Positions 7,743-15,669 of a stretch of 64,000 bases of DNA are shown one piece after another (within the stretch, counting starts at the first letter, position 1; each line of letters starts with the position of its first letter). The notes beneath the pieces are model-generated. The model worked only from the letters and a program-made list of their open reading frames with translations. It made no database searches and was not told where the DNA came from. The stretch lies in contig JAFTAU010000023.1 in the NCBI GenBank assembly GCA_017455435.1, positions 1 to 64,000 on the forward strand, written 5' to 3'. Both the position numbers and the translations under genes were made by a program. Source of the stretch: Lachnospiraceae bacterium (GTDB lineage Bacteria; Bacillota; Clostridia; Lachnospirales; Lachnospiraceae).

Positions 7743-8816
7743 ATGAAAAAAGTGTTTCTGTCATTATTCATAATCGCTCCTCTGCTGCTTGCGGCGTCAA
7801 TCTTTTTGCTGCCGGACGCGTCATTTTCGCCGGATGAAAACCGCATGCTGAAGACAGCGGCGGACATCCGGGGCGACGTTCTCTCCGGAGATTTTCAGAC
7901 CGACCTGGAAAAATATCTGTCCGACCAATTTCCGATGAGAGCTGCGCTGAAATCCGCCGAAAACACCGTGAGGACGGTGCTCGGAGCGAATGAACTCGGC
8001 GGCGCTTATGTGGGAAACGGCGGCAGACTGTTTCAGAAGATAACTGACGAGGAAATCGACAAGGCGGCGATTATCAGGTTCGCGGAGCGTGTGGAAAGTT
8101 TCGCGAAAGAAAGCGGCGTGCCGGTATATGCTATGCCGGTGCCCTCCGCGGGAGCCGCGCTTGACGGCGAGCTTCCTTACGGAGCGCCGTTTTATGATTT
8201 CGACGGGTTGCTTCATGAGCTTTCAGCGGCAATGCCATCGGTAAAAACGATAAATCTCAAAAAATCTCTCGGGGCCTCTGCGGATAATTATTATTTGACC
8301 GACCATCACTGGACGTTTGACGGGGTCCTGGCGGCTTATCTTGAATGGAAATCCGCGCACGGCGAGGGGCAGAACACATCCGGTGGTGAAACTATAACCG
8401 TCGAAGTTCTGACTCTTTGCGAAAATTTTCACGGCACTCTTTATTCAAAAGCTCTCCTGCCCCAAACTCCTTTTGACGCCATAAAAACCCTCGCCGTAAA
8501 GGGCAATATCAAAGTGACCGCGGACGGCGCCGAGGTAAGCTTTTACGATTTGTCCGCCCTTGAAGGCAAGGACAAATACAACGTCTTTCAGGGCGGCAAT
8601 CACGGTATCGTGATTATCGAAAACCCCGACGCCGCAAATAAAAGAACCCTTGTAATAATCAAGGATTCTTTTGCGAATTCATTTGTGCCGATGCTGGTCG
8701 GCGATTTTTCCAAAATCGTCATGCTCGACGACAGATATATGCTCGGCGACGCTCTGACGCTCACCGCCTCCTACGCTCCGGACGAAGTCCTGGTGCTGAA
8801 GGAGATAATTAACTGA
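7743..8816 (+). CDS. DHHW family protein (AlgJ-like acetyltransfer partner)
   Basis: 357 residues with a signal anchor (about residues 4-22) and an extracytoplasmic SGNH-like domain. The name-giving motif is at about 187-190 in YYLTDHHWTFDGV, and the opposite Ser-containing loop is in IIKDSFANSFVPML near 306. An N-terminal YVGNGGRLFQK matches the usual 'gkdgwLf' segment. It starts 2 nt after the MBOAT stop, so the two are translationally coupled. AlgJ/DHHW proteins complete O-acetyl transfer outside the cell. The region between the DHHW gene and hicA is only 13 bp. Confidence 0.88.
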   Translation: MKKVFLSLFIIAPLLLAASIFLLPDASFSPDENRMLKTAADIRGDVLSGDFQTDLEKYLSDQFPMRAALKSAENTVRTVLGANELGGAYVGNGGRLFQKITDEEIDKAAIIRFAERVESFAKESGVPVYAMPVPSAGAALDGELPYGAPFYDFDGLLHELSAAMPSVKTINLKKSLGASADNYYLTDHHWTFDGVLAAYLEWKSAHGEGQNTSGGETITVEVLTLCENFHGTLYSKALLPQTPFDAIKTLAVKGNIKVTADGAEVSFYDLSALEGKDKYNVFQGGNHGIVIIENPDAANKRTLVIIKDSFANSFVPMLVGDFSKIVMLDDRYMLGDALTLTASYAPDEVLVLKEIIN

Positions 8817-8829
8817 GCATAGATAATAA

Positions 8830-9048
8830 CTATAGATTTGAAAGGAATTCTTCCAGAGACATTCCGGCCTGCTCTAAAATGCTTTTTAGTGTCCCCCTTG
8901 CAATTTCGCTGTGCATAGGAATTATAACAATATGCATACCATCTGAATATTTTGCGTGACTTCCTTTTTGCGACACAAAAGAAAAACCTCTTTTTGAAAG
9001 CCCTCGTATTATTTCCGATGGTTTTAAAATCGGATATTTTGAAGGCAT
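8830..9048 (-). CDS. hicA: HicA-family toxin
   Basis: 72 residues, normal for HicA mRNA interferases with a double-stranded-RNA-binding-like fold. The active-site His is in KGSHAKYSDG (about residue 30), followed by the family's VIIPMHSEIARGTLKSILEQAGMSLEEF block. The ATG directly abuts the stop of hicB with no gap, so translation is coupled. The gene order (antitoxin first) is the reverse of the E. coli hicAB order but common in other bacteria. Confidence 0.9.
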   Translation of the reverse strand: MPSKYPILKPSEIIRGLSKRGFSFVSQKGSHAKYSDGMHIVIIPMHSEIARGTLKSILEQAGMSLEEFLSNL

Positions 9049-9246
9049 TTACACACACGCCTCCACTTTTTCAATCCAAAAATCTGTTTCCTTAATAGAA
9101 GGCGAGTCCTCAAAATAGAGTTCAAGAGCCTCTTTCAGATTATTTAAGGCTTCCAATTTTGTCTTCCCCTGAGATGCGACACCGGAAATAATGTCTCGCG
9201 CCACATACCAGTCTTCTTCTTTTATTACAACAACTGTAAATTGCAT
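9049..9246 (-). CDS. hicB: HicB-family antitoxin, short form
   Basis: 65 residues matching the HicB/UPF0150 partial RNase-H-like fold (MQFTVVVIKEEDWYVARD, then SQGKTKLEALNNLKEALELYFED). It ends without the ribbon-helix-helix or HTH domain that many HicB antitoxins use for autorepression, so it may only mask the toxin. AAAGG precedes the ATG. Confidence 0.85.
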   Translation of the reverse strand: MQFTVVVIKEEDWYVARDIISGVASQGKTKLEALNNLKEALELYFEDSPSIKETDFWIEKVEACV

Positions 9247-9272
9247 TTCTTTTACCTTTCCCCTTTCCCAGC

Positions 9273-9278
9273 ATTATA
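9273..9278 (-). promoter_or_regulatory. -10 element of hicBA
   Basis: A perfect TATAAT on the minus strand about 27 bp before the hicB start. No convincing -35 at 16-18 bp. Confidence 0.45.
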
Positions 9279-9299
9279 CGAGAAGGGTTTTGCTATAGA

Positions 9300-9600
9300 A
9301 TCCTTTACAAGACGTCCTATTTAATTCTGTATTATACAAATTATTCTTGTTTTGATTTTATAACATATTTTTGTTAATAGCAACACATAATACCGCTGCT
9401 GATTCTGATTGAAAGAGACAGCGGATTAATAATGATAATTATATTTATAGAATTACAATAACACTTTAAACCTGCACATATTTCGTAAGTGAACACGTTG
9501 CGAAAAATATTCAACATGTTTTTAGTTGTGCCGCAATAGATGTTGAATTTTACTCTTTCTGTGCAAAAAAATAAGCGCTAAGGTTTTAACCTTAACGCTA
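9300..9600. other. Intergenic stretch with several inverted repeats
   Basis: No gene seen. Three hairpins: CCGCTG (9393-9398) with CAGCGG (9419-9424), extended by TAAT/ATTA; ATTCAACAT (9509-9517) with ATGTTGAAT (9540-9548), a perfect 9-bp pair; and AGCG.TAAGGTT (9574-9585) with AACCTTA.CGCT (9588-9599). The last lies directly after the terminator of the small membrane protein gene. Base composition is much more AT-rich than in the flanking genes. Confidence 0.5.
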
Positions 9601-9603
9601 TAA

Positions 9604-9641
9604 AAACAAGAAGTGCGTCGGGTTTTTAGCCTTTCGCACTT
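9604..9641 (-). terminator. Intrinsic terminator after the 38-residue gene
   Basis: On the minus strand AAGTGCG (9641-9635) pairs with CGCACTT (9617-9611), and CTTGTTTTTA follows. It begins 11 nt after the stop codon of the small gene at 9653-9769, which supports that gene being real. Confidence 0.75.
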
Positions 9642-9652
9642 ACTTTACGCTT

Positions 9653-9769
9653 TTACCCAACTCTTTCAATTTCAGGATACAAATGATCTCTAATTCTTAC
9701 ATGCTCTTTATATTTATTTTTAATAACAAGAATTACAACTATTAAAACTATTAAACCTATAATAATCAT
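9653..9769 (-). CDS. Small single-span membrane protein (38 aa)
   Basis: A 38-codon reading frame I found by reading the minus strand: ATG at 9769, TAA at 9653-9655. Residues 1-16 are almost pure Ile/Leu/Val (MIIIGLIVLIVVILVI), then a basic stop-transfer KNKYKEH and a charged cytoplasmic tail ending PEIERVG. That layout is typical of small membrane proteins with N-out, C-in orientation. An intrinsic terminator follows at once. The weak point is the ribosome site: only a GGTAAA is seen upstream. It has no family I recognise. A link to the neighbouring HicBA pair is possible but not shown. Confidence 0.55.
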   Translation of the reverse strand: MIIIGLIVLIVVILVIKNKYKEHVRIRDHLYPEIERVG

Positions 9770-9914
9770 TAATTTTTACCATAATCCATAGAATTAACAG
9801 AAAACAACATGGTCTTTAATAACTAAACCTATAATCCATCTTTCAACGTTATGTTTTATGTCAAATATGCCAAATTTATAAATAATTCACTCTGTTATAC
9901 GATGATTTTGGGCA
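9770..9914. other. AT-rich spacer downstream of metF
   Basis: About 145 bp with no clear terminator for the metF transcript that ends at 9915, so metF transcription may run on into the small membrane protein gene. No other feature seen. Confidence 0.3.
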
Positions 9915-10748
9915 TCACTCCAGTATTTTTTTTACTATCTCCGTCCTATAAAAAGGAGTGACAACATAGATTCCGTCGGAATGCGGGCGGATGGCGTCGG
10001 CTGTCCGGCGGCTGATTTCCACCGCGAGCTGAGCGCATTCTTCCTTTGATTTTTCATGATATTTCTCAACGATGCTTTTCGGAACCGTGATTCCCGGCAC
10101 GTTTTCATTCATAAAAATTGCGTTTTTCTCGCTTACTATCGGCATTATGCCGCCATAGACCGGAACGCCCAGCTCGGCCTTTGCCTTTTCAAGATTGGCT
10201 ATGGCTTTTTCGGAAAAAATCGGCTGGGTGAGGAAGCCGCACATACCCACCCGGACCTTGTCTTCTGCTTTTGAGAGCTCGTGTGAAAAATTGCGGGCGT
10301 TGACATTAAGCGCGCCGAAGATATTGAATGCGCCGGGCAGCTCGTTTCCCACGAGGCGGTACACGCCTCTCGTCATGGTGCGGGAATTGTGCTCGAAAAC
10401 GCTTTTGTAATAAGTGGTCTGCCGCTGTTCCTCTCCGAAGGGATCGCCCGTCACTATCAGAATGTTGCGGATGCCCTCGGAATAAATGCCCATAAGCAGC
10501 GCTTTCATCGCGATGCTGTTGCGGTCACGGCAGGTCAGGTGAGGCAGCGTTTCTATGCTCACTTCACGGCGCACGCGGCAGGCCAGCAGGCACGAATCCA
10601 TGCGGGGTCTGGCGGACGGGCTGTCGGAAACGGTCACCATATCAACGCCGGCGTCTTTTAATTCTCTCGCTGCAGCGAGAAATCTTTCGGCGTCCGCGCT
10701 GACCGGCGGGTCAAGTTCTACGATTTTCAAATATTTTTTATTGTCCAT
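9915..10748 (-). CDS. metF: Methylenetetrahydrofolate reductase
   Basis: 277 residues from the ATG at 10748, which has GAGG 6 nt upstream. The longer upstream extension of the frame runs into metH and is not protein-like. Matches the MTHFR TIM barrel: KIVELDPPVSADAERFLAAARELK at the start, DMVTVSDSPSARPRMDS, CRDRNSIAMKALLMG, NILIVTGDPFG and the late GIMPIVSEKNAIFMNENVPGI. It supplies 5-methyl-THF to the methionine synthase encoded just upstream; the last gene of the three-gene methionine operon, 29 nt after metH. Clostridial enzymes often differ in electron donor from the E. coli NADH enzyme; that cannot be judged here. Confidence 0.88.
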   Translation of the reverse strand: MDNKKYLKIVELDPPVSADAERFLAAARELKDAGVDMVTVSDSPSARPRMDSCLLACRVRREVSIETLPHLTCRDRNSIAMKALLMGIYSEGIRNILIVTGDPFGEEQRQTTYYKSVFEHNSRTMTRGVYRLVGNELPGAFNIFGALNVNARNFSHELSKAEDKVRVGMCGFLTQPIFSEKAIANLEKAKAELGVPVYGGIMPIVSEKNAIFMNENVPGITVPKSIVEKYHEKSKEECAQLAVEISRRTADAIRPHSDGIYVVTPFYRTEIVKKILE

Positions 10749-10777
10749 TTTTGCCTCATTTCGATTACATGGCGGAA

Positions 10778-13138
10778 TCATCCGAAAATCTTTTCCGCAA
10801 CTCTCACGCTCGCCGTGGCGTCCTTTGTGTAATAATCGGCGCCGATTTTTGCGGCGTAATCCTCTGTCAGAACCGCGCCGCCAACCATCACAATGCATTT
10901 ATGGCCTTCGTCGCGCAGCATTTTTATGGTTTTTTCCATCGACGGAACCGTGGTGGTCATAAGCGCCGAAAGCCCTATCAGCCTGACGTTTTTTTCTTTT
11001 GCCTGCCTGACGATTTCGTCCGGGGGCACATCTTTTCCCAGGTCAATCACGTGAAAACCGTAGTTTTCCAGCACCACACGCACGATGTTTTTGCCGATGT
11101 CGTGAATGTCGCCCTCGACCGTAGCCAGGATAATGTCGCCGCGGTTCACGTTTTTGCCGCCGCGTCCCGCTATGCTGTCTTTAATCACGTCGAAACCTGC
11201 GCATGCGGCATTCGCAGCCGTCATCAGCTGTGGCAGAAAAATCCTGCCCTCTTCGTATCTTTTGCCGACTTCATCCAGCGCGGGGATAAGGAATTTATTG
11301 ACTATTTCCAGTTCTTCCGTGTCGGCAAGTTTTTGCTTCACAAGCGCCGCCACTTCGCCGGAAAGGCCTTTTGAGACGGCTTCTTTTATAGTCATGCTTT
11401 CCGCGGCCGGCTGTGCGGGGGCGGTTTCGGCAGTCTCGCTTGATACATATTTAATAAAGCTCTCGCAGTCGGCGTCCTGTCCGAGCAGCACTTTTGAGGA
11501 AACAATCGTGTCCATGACAGCCTCGCTGCACGGATTGACGATGGGGAAATCCACGCCATAGGCCAGTGACTGCGCCAGAAACGCCCGATTTATCTTTTCG
11601 CGTCCGGGAAGTCCGAACGAGATATTGCTGATGCCCAGCGTGCAGTGTGCGCCGAGCCCGGTGCGCACGCGCCTGACCGCCTCGAGCGTTTCCTTTGCCT
11701 GAAGGGGCTGCGTCGCCGCGGTCAGAGTCAGGCAGTCAATCAATACGCTGTCCGCGCCGATTCCGTACTCCGCTGCTTTTTTAATGATTTTTTCTGCAAG
11801 AGCAATTCTTTCGTCCGCGCTCTCGGGTATTCCGGTGCCGTCCATTGTAAGACCCACCACCGCGGCGCCGTATTTTTGCGCTATCGGGAGCACGGCGGCA
11901 AGCTTTTCATCCGATGCGTCCACCGAATTGACAATAGCCCTGCCGGTGCAGGCACGAAGCCCCGCTTCTATGGCGGCGGGGTTTGTGGAATCGATCTGCA
12001 GCGGCAGATCCGTCACGCTCTGTACAGTCTTTACCACGCTGCGCATCGTCTCCGGCTCATCGATTCCGGGACATCCCACGTTAATATCGAGAATGTCCGC
12101 ACCGGCTTCTTCCTGCTCGATTGCAAGCTTCATGACGTAATTCATGTCGCCCTCGAAAAGCGCCTCGCGCAGACGTTTTTTTCCGGTGGGGTTGATCCTT
12201 TCTCCGACCACGAGAACGCCGTCAAATAAAACCGGCTTCCCGGCGGAGCAGATTCCGTTAAATAATGCTGAGTGCTCCGTGGCGGTTTCTTTTGCCGCGA
12301 TACTTACCAGCGCTTCGATGTATTCCGGGCTCGTGCCGCAGCAGCCGCCAATCAGCTCCGCTCCGGCGTTTACAACCTCGCGCATATATTCCTTAAAACC
12401 GTCCGGTCCCAGTCCGTACTCTCCCGTGACGGGATCCGGCAAACCGGCATTAGGCTTTGCGATTATGGGCCTACTTGTGAACCTCTTAATTTCTGTGGTG
12501 AATGCCCTGAATTCCTTCGGCCCGACGGAGCAGTTGAAGCCCATTGCATCCACGCCCAGTGCGTCCAGAGTAATTGCCATTGACGCGACCGATGTGCCGA
12601 GAAACGTTTTTCCGTTTGCCTCAAAGCTCATGGTCGCCCATACCGGAAGCGTGGAATTATCCTTTGCGGCCAGCACTCCCGCGCGAAGTTCCGTCAGTGA
12701 CGACATTGTTTCAAAATAAATGATGTCTGCGCCGGCGCTTTCGCCCGCTTTTATTATTTCAAGAAAAATGTCGTAGGCTTCCCGGGAAGTCATCGTCCCG
12801 TAGGGCTCGGCGAGTTTTCCTATCGGGCCTATGTCGAGGGCTGTGCGAACGCCCTTTATCCCTTCGCTTTCCGCGGTTTTTTTGGCGGCGACCGCCGCTT
12901 TTACATTCGCGGCGACAACCTCGGATACTGAGTAGTCTCCACCGCAGAGCTTGTCCGCGTTCGCGCTGAAGGTATTTGTCAGAATTACTCTGCTTCCGGC
13001 TTTTATATAATCAAGATGTATTTTTGTAATTATTTCGGGATTTGCCATTCCGAAAAGCGAAGGGTTTTCTCCGGCGTTCATTCCCGCCGCCTGAAGCAGC
13101 GTTCCCATCGCGCCGTCGAGCAGTATTATCTTACTCAT
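10778..13138 (-). CDS. metH: Cobalamin-dependent methionine synthase, no activation domain
   Basis: 786 residues from the ATG at 13138, chosen because AAGGAG stands 9 nt before it and MSKIILLDGAMGT is the usual start. Domains: homocysteine-binding barrel 1-290 with zinc Cys in FNCSVGP and GGCCGTSPEY; pterin-binding barrel from about 300 (VVGERINPTGKKRLREALFEGD) to 580; cobalamin cap helices about 590-660; B12-binding Rossmann domain with DxHxxG in EGDIHDIGKNI (about 680). The chain ends there: the C-terminal AdoMet-dependent reactivation domain of E. coli-type MetH (about 1227 aa) is missing and is encoded by the gene just upstream. Confidence 0.95.
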   Translation of the reverse strand: MSKIILLDGAMGTLLQAAGMNAGENPSLFGMANPEIITKIHLDYIKAGSRVILTNTFSANADKLCGGDYSVSEVVAANVKAAVAAKKTAESEGIKGVRTALDIGPIGKLAEPYGTMTSREAYDIFLEIIKAGESAGADIIYFETMSSLTELRAGVLAAKDNSTLPVWATMSFEANGKTFLGTSVASMAITLDALGVDAMGFNCSVGPKEFRAFTTEIKRFTSRPIIAKPNAGLPDPVTGEYGLGPDGFKEYMREVVNAGAELIGGCCGTSPEYIEALVSIAAKETATEHSALFNGICSAGKPVLFDGVLVVGERINPTGKKRLREALFEGDMNYVMKLAIEQEEAGADILDINVGCPGIDEPETMRSVVKTVQSVTDLPLQIDSTNPAAIEAGLRACTGRAIVNSVDASDEKLAAVLPIAQKYGAAVVGLTMDGTGIPESADERIALAEKIIKKAAEYGIGADSVLIDCLTLTAATQPLQAKETLEAVRRVRTGLGAHCTLGISNISFGLPGREKINRAFLAQSLAYGVDFPIVNPCSEAVMDTIVSSKVLLGQDADCESFIKYVSSETAETAPAQPAAESMTIKEAVSKGLSGEVAALVKQKLADTEELEIVNKFLIPALDEVGKRYEEGRIFLPQLMTAANAACAGFDVIKDSIAGRGGKNVNRGDIILATVEGDIHDIGKNIVRVVLENYGFHVIDLGKDVPPDEIVRQAKEKNVRLIGLSALMTTTVPSMEKTIKMLRDEGHKCIVMVGGAVLTEDYAAKIGADYYTKDATASVRVAEKIFG

Positions 13139-13814
13139 TGCACTTTTCTCCTTCCCTTCTGAATGCACAATCCGCCTTTTTGCTGCACGCATCGCACCCG
13201 GCAGCCGAAATCCGCACCGGTTTTTCCGATATTCCCAAAATTGCCGTGACCGATTTGCCCGGGTTGAGCATAGACGACCTTGAGACCGTCAGACCGATTT
13301 TTCTGGGTGTGTCAAGAAAAGTACACAGCTCTCCCTGCATTTCAATCGGCAGGTCTCCGTATCCGGGGCTGAAGCGCCCGGTGAGGTACAGACCCTGCGC
13401 TCGCAGTTCGTCACGCAACGCATTTTCAAAAGCATCGCAAACCTCTTCTATCGCTTCGGTCGCGCAGGCGTCCATTATCAGCGCATTCGTCATATCTGAG
13501 ACCCCGCTACGCATTAGCAGTTTTTCCACGTCCGAGCCGAGCGTGGCCGCCATCAGTACTGCCTGCCCGCAGCCGTCCAAATGATGCGAAATATCCCGCC
13601 CGCTGAAGTTTACTCCTTCTGCGCATACGCCGGTCTCACTGATTTCGGTTATCTTTATCTGTTTATATATGACCTTCGGCGCCGCCGCAGAAATAATCTG
13701 CCTCGCGCATTCGTCTATCCGGGCGTTAATCTCCGCCGGCACCTCCTGTCCACGATACCCGAGCAGGCGAAGGACTTCTGTTTTATTCAATTCTCCGGGC
13801 TGAGTCTTTATCAA
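13131..13814 (-). CDS. Methionine synthase activation protein (separate MetH C-terminal domain)
   Basis: 227 residues matching the MetH activation domain as a stand-alone protein. The signature RFSPGYGDLPIEMQ (about 147-160) and the LNPGKSVTAILGIS segment (about 184-197) are clear. A Cys-rich tail (CDACSKKADCAFRR) follows, common in these split clostridial forms. The start is TTG at 13814 with AAGGA 7 nt before it. Its end overlaps the metH start by 8 nt, so both halves are made together. It rebinds AdoMet and flavodoxin to reduce oxidised cobalamin on MetH. Confidence 0.9.
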   Translation of the reverse strand: MIKTQPGELNKTEVLRLLGYRGQEVPAEINARIDECARQIISAAAPKVIYKQIKITEISETGVCAEGVNFSGRDISHHLDGCGQAVLMAATLGSDVEKLLMRSGVSDMTNALIMDACATEAIEEVCDAFENALRDELRAQGLYLTGRFSPGYGDLPIEMQGELCTFLDTPRKIGLTVSRSSMLNPGKSVTAILGISEKPVRISAAGCDACSKKADCAFRREGEKCNE

Positions 13815-13849
13815 AGATTCTTCCTTATTAAAATATTTCTTTCGATTAA

Positions 13850-13878
13850 ATAATACAACCTGCCGCCTCTTTTTGCAA
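13850..13878 (-). promoter_or_regulatory. Promoter of the methionine operon
   Basis: Minus-strand -35 TTGCAA (13878-13873), 17-bp spacer, -10 TATTAT (13855-13850), 36 bp before the TTG start. The short leader has no room for, and no sign of, a SAM or cobalamin riboswitch. Confidence 0.65.
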
Positions 13879-13934
13879 TTTCATTCTTGCACACCACTCG
13901 CTACAAATCTGCGGGATGATGTTCTTTAAACCAC

Positions 13935-14320
13935 CTACCGGCCAATTTTTCCTGAAATCGTCATTTTGGCCGCCAGACAAATCACATGCCCGTTTACACT
14001 CAGGTCACACTCATATCTGAACGGAATGCCGTAATTCTTCAGTTGCTCGTAAATAATTGCCTCTGATTTGCTGCGAACCATTTTTCCGTCAATGGTTTTT
14101 TTCACAAGTGCCTCCGGGTATCCCACGCTGCTTGGATATCTCTCGTTTGCCCAGTCATAGTAATTACTTCTTTTTTGGTTGAAAAGAAGCTCTGCAATCT
14201 CCGGCGTGGAAGCGAATGCCCTGGCATCAGATTCAGTAGGATGTAAGGCAAGATACGCCTTTCCAACGCCTCAATTTCTTTAACAATCCTTTCATACTCC
14301 TGCTTGTTTTTTTGGTACAT
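13935..14320 (-). pseudogene. Decayed copy of the PD-(D/E)XK-like gene at 63-851
   Basis: Starts well (AAGGAGG 5 nt before ATG at 14320; MYQKNKQEYERIVKEIEALERR matches the intact copy's MYQKIMHYYDEIVREINVLRKR). It then jumps out of frame into the region equivalent to residue 94 onwards (YLALHPTESDARAFASTPEI against YFKLHSEEDGATDFIAENPEL), so about 65 codons are deleted. The frame then runs through SKSEAIIYEQL and stops at 13935, before the PDF and WEHFG motifs of the intact gene. The putative active site is therefore gone. Confidence 0.8.
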
Positions 14321-14523
14321 ACTACCTCCTTTTTCATTAAAAATCTGCGCATTGCGCTTAACCGGACAACAAATGCGAAAAGCATTGTGATGCGGAAAGT
14401 TTCCGCTGAAGTCTGAATGATTTTTGAAAAGGCAAGAAATTGCCCCGAGGTATTATATCACAATAAAAAGCGGCAAAAACGGACAATTTTGTTTTTTTGA
14501 ATACTTTTCGGCAATAATGAGAG

Positions 14524-14551
14524 TTGATTTTTCCTGCAAAACGTGTATTAT
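14524..14551 (+). promoter_or_regulatory. Promoter of the threonine aldolase gene
   Basis: -35 TTGATT (14524-14529), 16-bp spacer, -10 TATTAT (14546-14551), 35 bp before the ATG. The spacer region 14341-14523 upstream holds no gene. Confidence 0.6.
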
Positions 14552-14586
14552 GAAATGCACATAGTGCCGGAAAAAGGAGAAAAAAT

Positions 14587-15627
14587 ATGCTGCATTTAGA
14601 AAGCGATTATAATACAGGGGCGCACCCCGAAGTCATCAAAAAGCTGGCAGAGACAAATGCCGAGGTGCTGAGCGGATACGGCACGGATAAGTATTCCGAG
14701 GCGGCGCGCGCAAAAATCAGGGCGGCCTGCGAGTGCCCGGACGCGGAGATAGTATTTATTTCCGGAGGCACTCAGACGAACGCCGTGGCAATTGCGCTGT
14801 CGCTGGCGGATTATGAGGGGGTTATCGCCGCCCGGACAGGCCATGTAAGCCTGCACGAAGCCGGCGCCATTGAATATACGGGGCACAAAGTCATTGAGCT
14901 GACGGGCACTGATGGCAAACTCAATGCCGACACAGTCCGCGAATACTGCGAGGTTTTTTATGCGGATGAAAACCGCAGTATGATGGTATTTCCCGGCATG
15001 GTCTATGTTTCGTACCCGACGGAGTATGGCACTCTGTACTCAAAGGCGGAGCTGGAAGCTATTGCCGCGGTCTGCCGCGATTATAATATGAAGCTGTTCC
15101 TTGACGGAGCAAGGCTCGGATACGGGCTGATGAGCCGGAAGTCGGATCTGACACTTCCTGATATCGCGCGTATTTGCGACCTCTTTTATATCGGCGGCAC
15201 AAAGCTCGGCGCCCTCTGCGGTGAAGCGCTGGTTTTCACAAGAAACAATATGCCGCCTCACGCCGACGGTTCCATCAAAAGGCGCGGCGCGATGATGTCA
15301 AAATCAAGAGTTCTCGGAGTACAATTTGATGCGCTGTTTACAAATGATTTGTATTTCAGGATAGGAAAGCATTCCGTGGAATTGGCCGAAAAAATGTGCA
15401 GCGTATTTGCCCGGCACGGCTATAAATTCCTGCTCCAATCCCCTACCAACCAGCAGTTTCCCATAATAGAAAACAGCCTCCTTGCAAAGCTGCGCGAGAA
15501 GGTTACCGTGGGTTTCTGGGAAAAATACGACGATACGCACAGCGTTATCCGCTGCGCCACCTGCTGGTCCACAACAGAAGCGGACATCGCCGAGCTGGAT
15601 AGGATTCTGGGAGAGATAACATCATAA
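14587..15627 (+). CDS. ltaE: Low-specificity threonine aldolase (PLP)
   Basis: 346 residues, the normal length for the beta-eliminating-lyase type threonine aldolases. Substrate and PLP contacts visible: SGYGTDKYSE near 33-42, FISGGTQTNAVAI near 58, HVSLHEAGAIE near 88, FLDGARLGYGL near 171, and the PLP Lys in YIGGTKLGALCGEA (about 207). GGAG precedes the ATG. It cleaves threonine or allo-threonine to glycine and acetaldehyde. It stands alone between its own promoter and a strong terminator; the tdh-kbl pair at 50.4-52.7 kb offers a second threonine route. Confidence 0.9.
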   Translation: MLHLESDYNTGAHPEVIKKLAETNAEVLSGYGTDKYSEAARAKIRAACECPDAEIVFISGGTQTNAVAIALSLADYEGVIAARTGHVSLHEAGAIEYTGHKVIELTGTDGKLNADTVREYCEVFYADENRSMMVFPGMVYVSYPTEYGTLYSKAELEAIAAVCRDYNMKLFLDGARLGYGLMSRKSDLTLPDIARICDLFYIGGTKLGALCGEALVFTRNNMPPHADGSIKRRGAMMSKSRVLGVQFDALFTNDLYFRIGKHSVELAEKMCSVFARHGYKFLLQSPTNQQFPIIENSLLAKLREKVTVGFWEKYDDTHSVIRCATCWSTTEADIAELDRILGEITS

Positions 15628-15656
15628 AAAAGAACGCGGGAGTTTTTCCCGCGTTC
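15626..15656. terminator. Bidirectional terminator between ltaE and tyrS
   Basis: Perfect 10-bp stem GAACGCGGGA (15632-15641)/TCCCGCGTTC (15647-15656) with a 5-nt loop between convergent genes. The A6 run at 15626-15631 gives a U-run for minus-strand tyrS transcripts. Confidence 0.85.
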
Positions 15657-15669
15657 CCTGTATTTATAG

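Noticed and set aside
13815..13934. SAM or cobalamin riboswitch before the methionine operon
   Set aside because: A normal promoter leaves a leader of about 30 nt, and no conserved riboswitch core was seen upstream.
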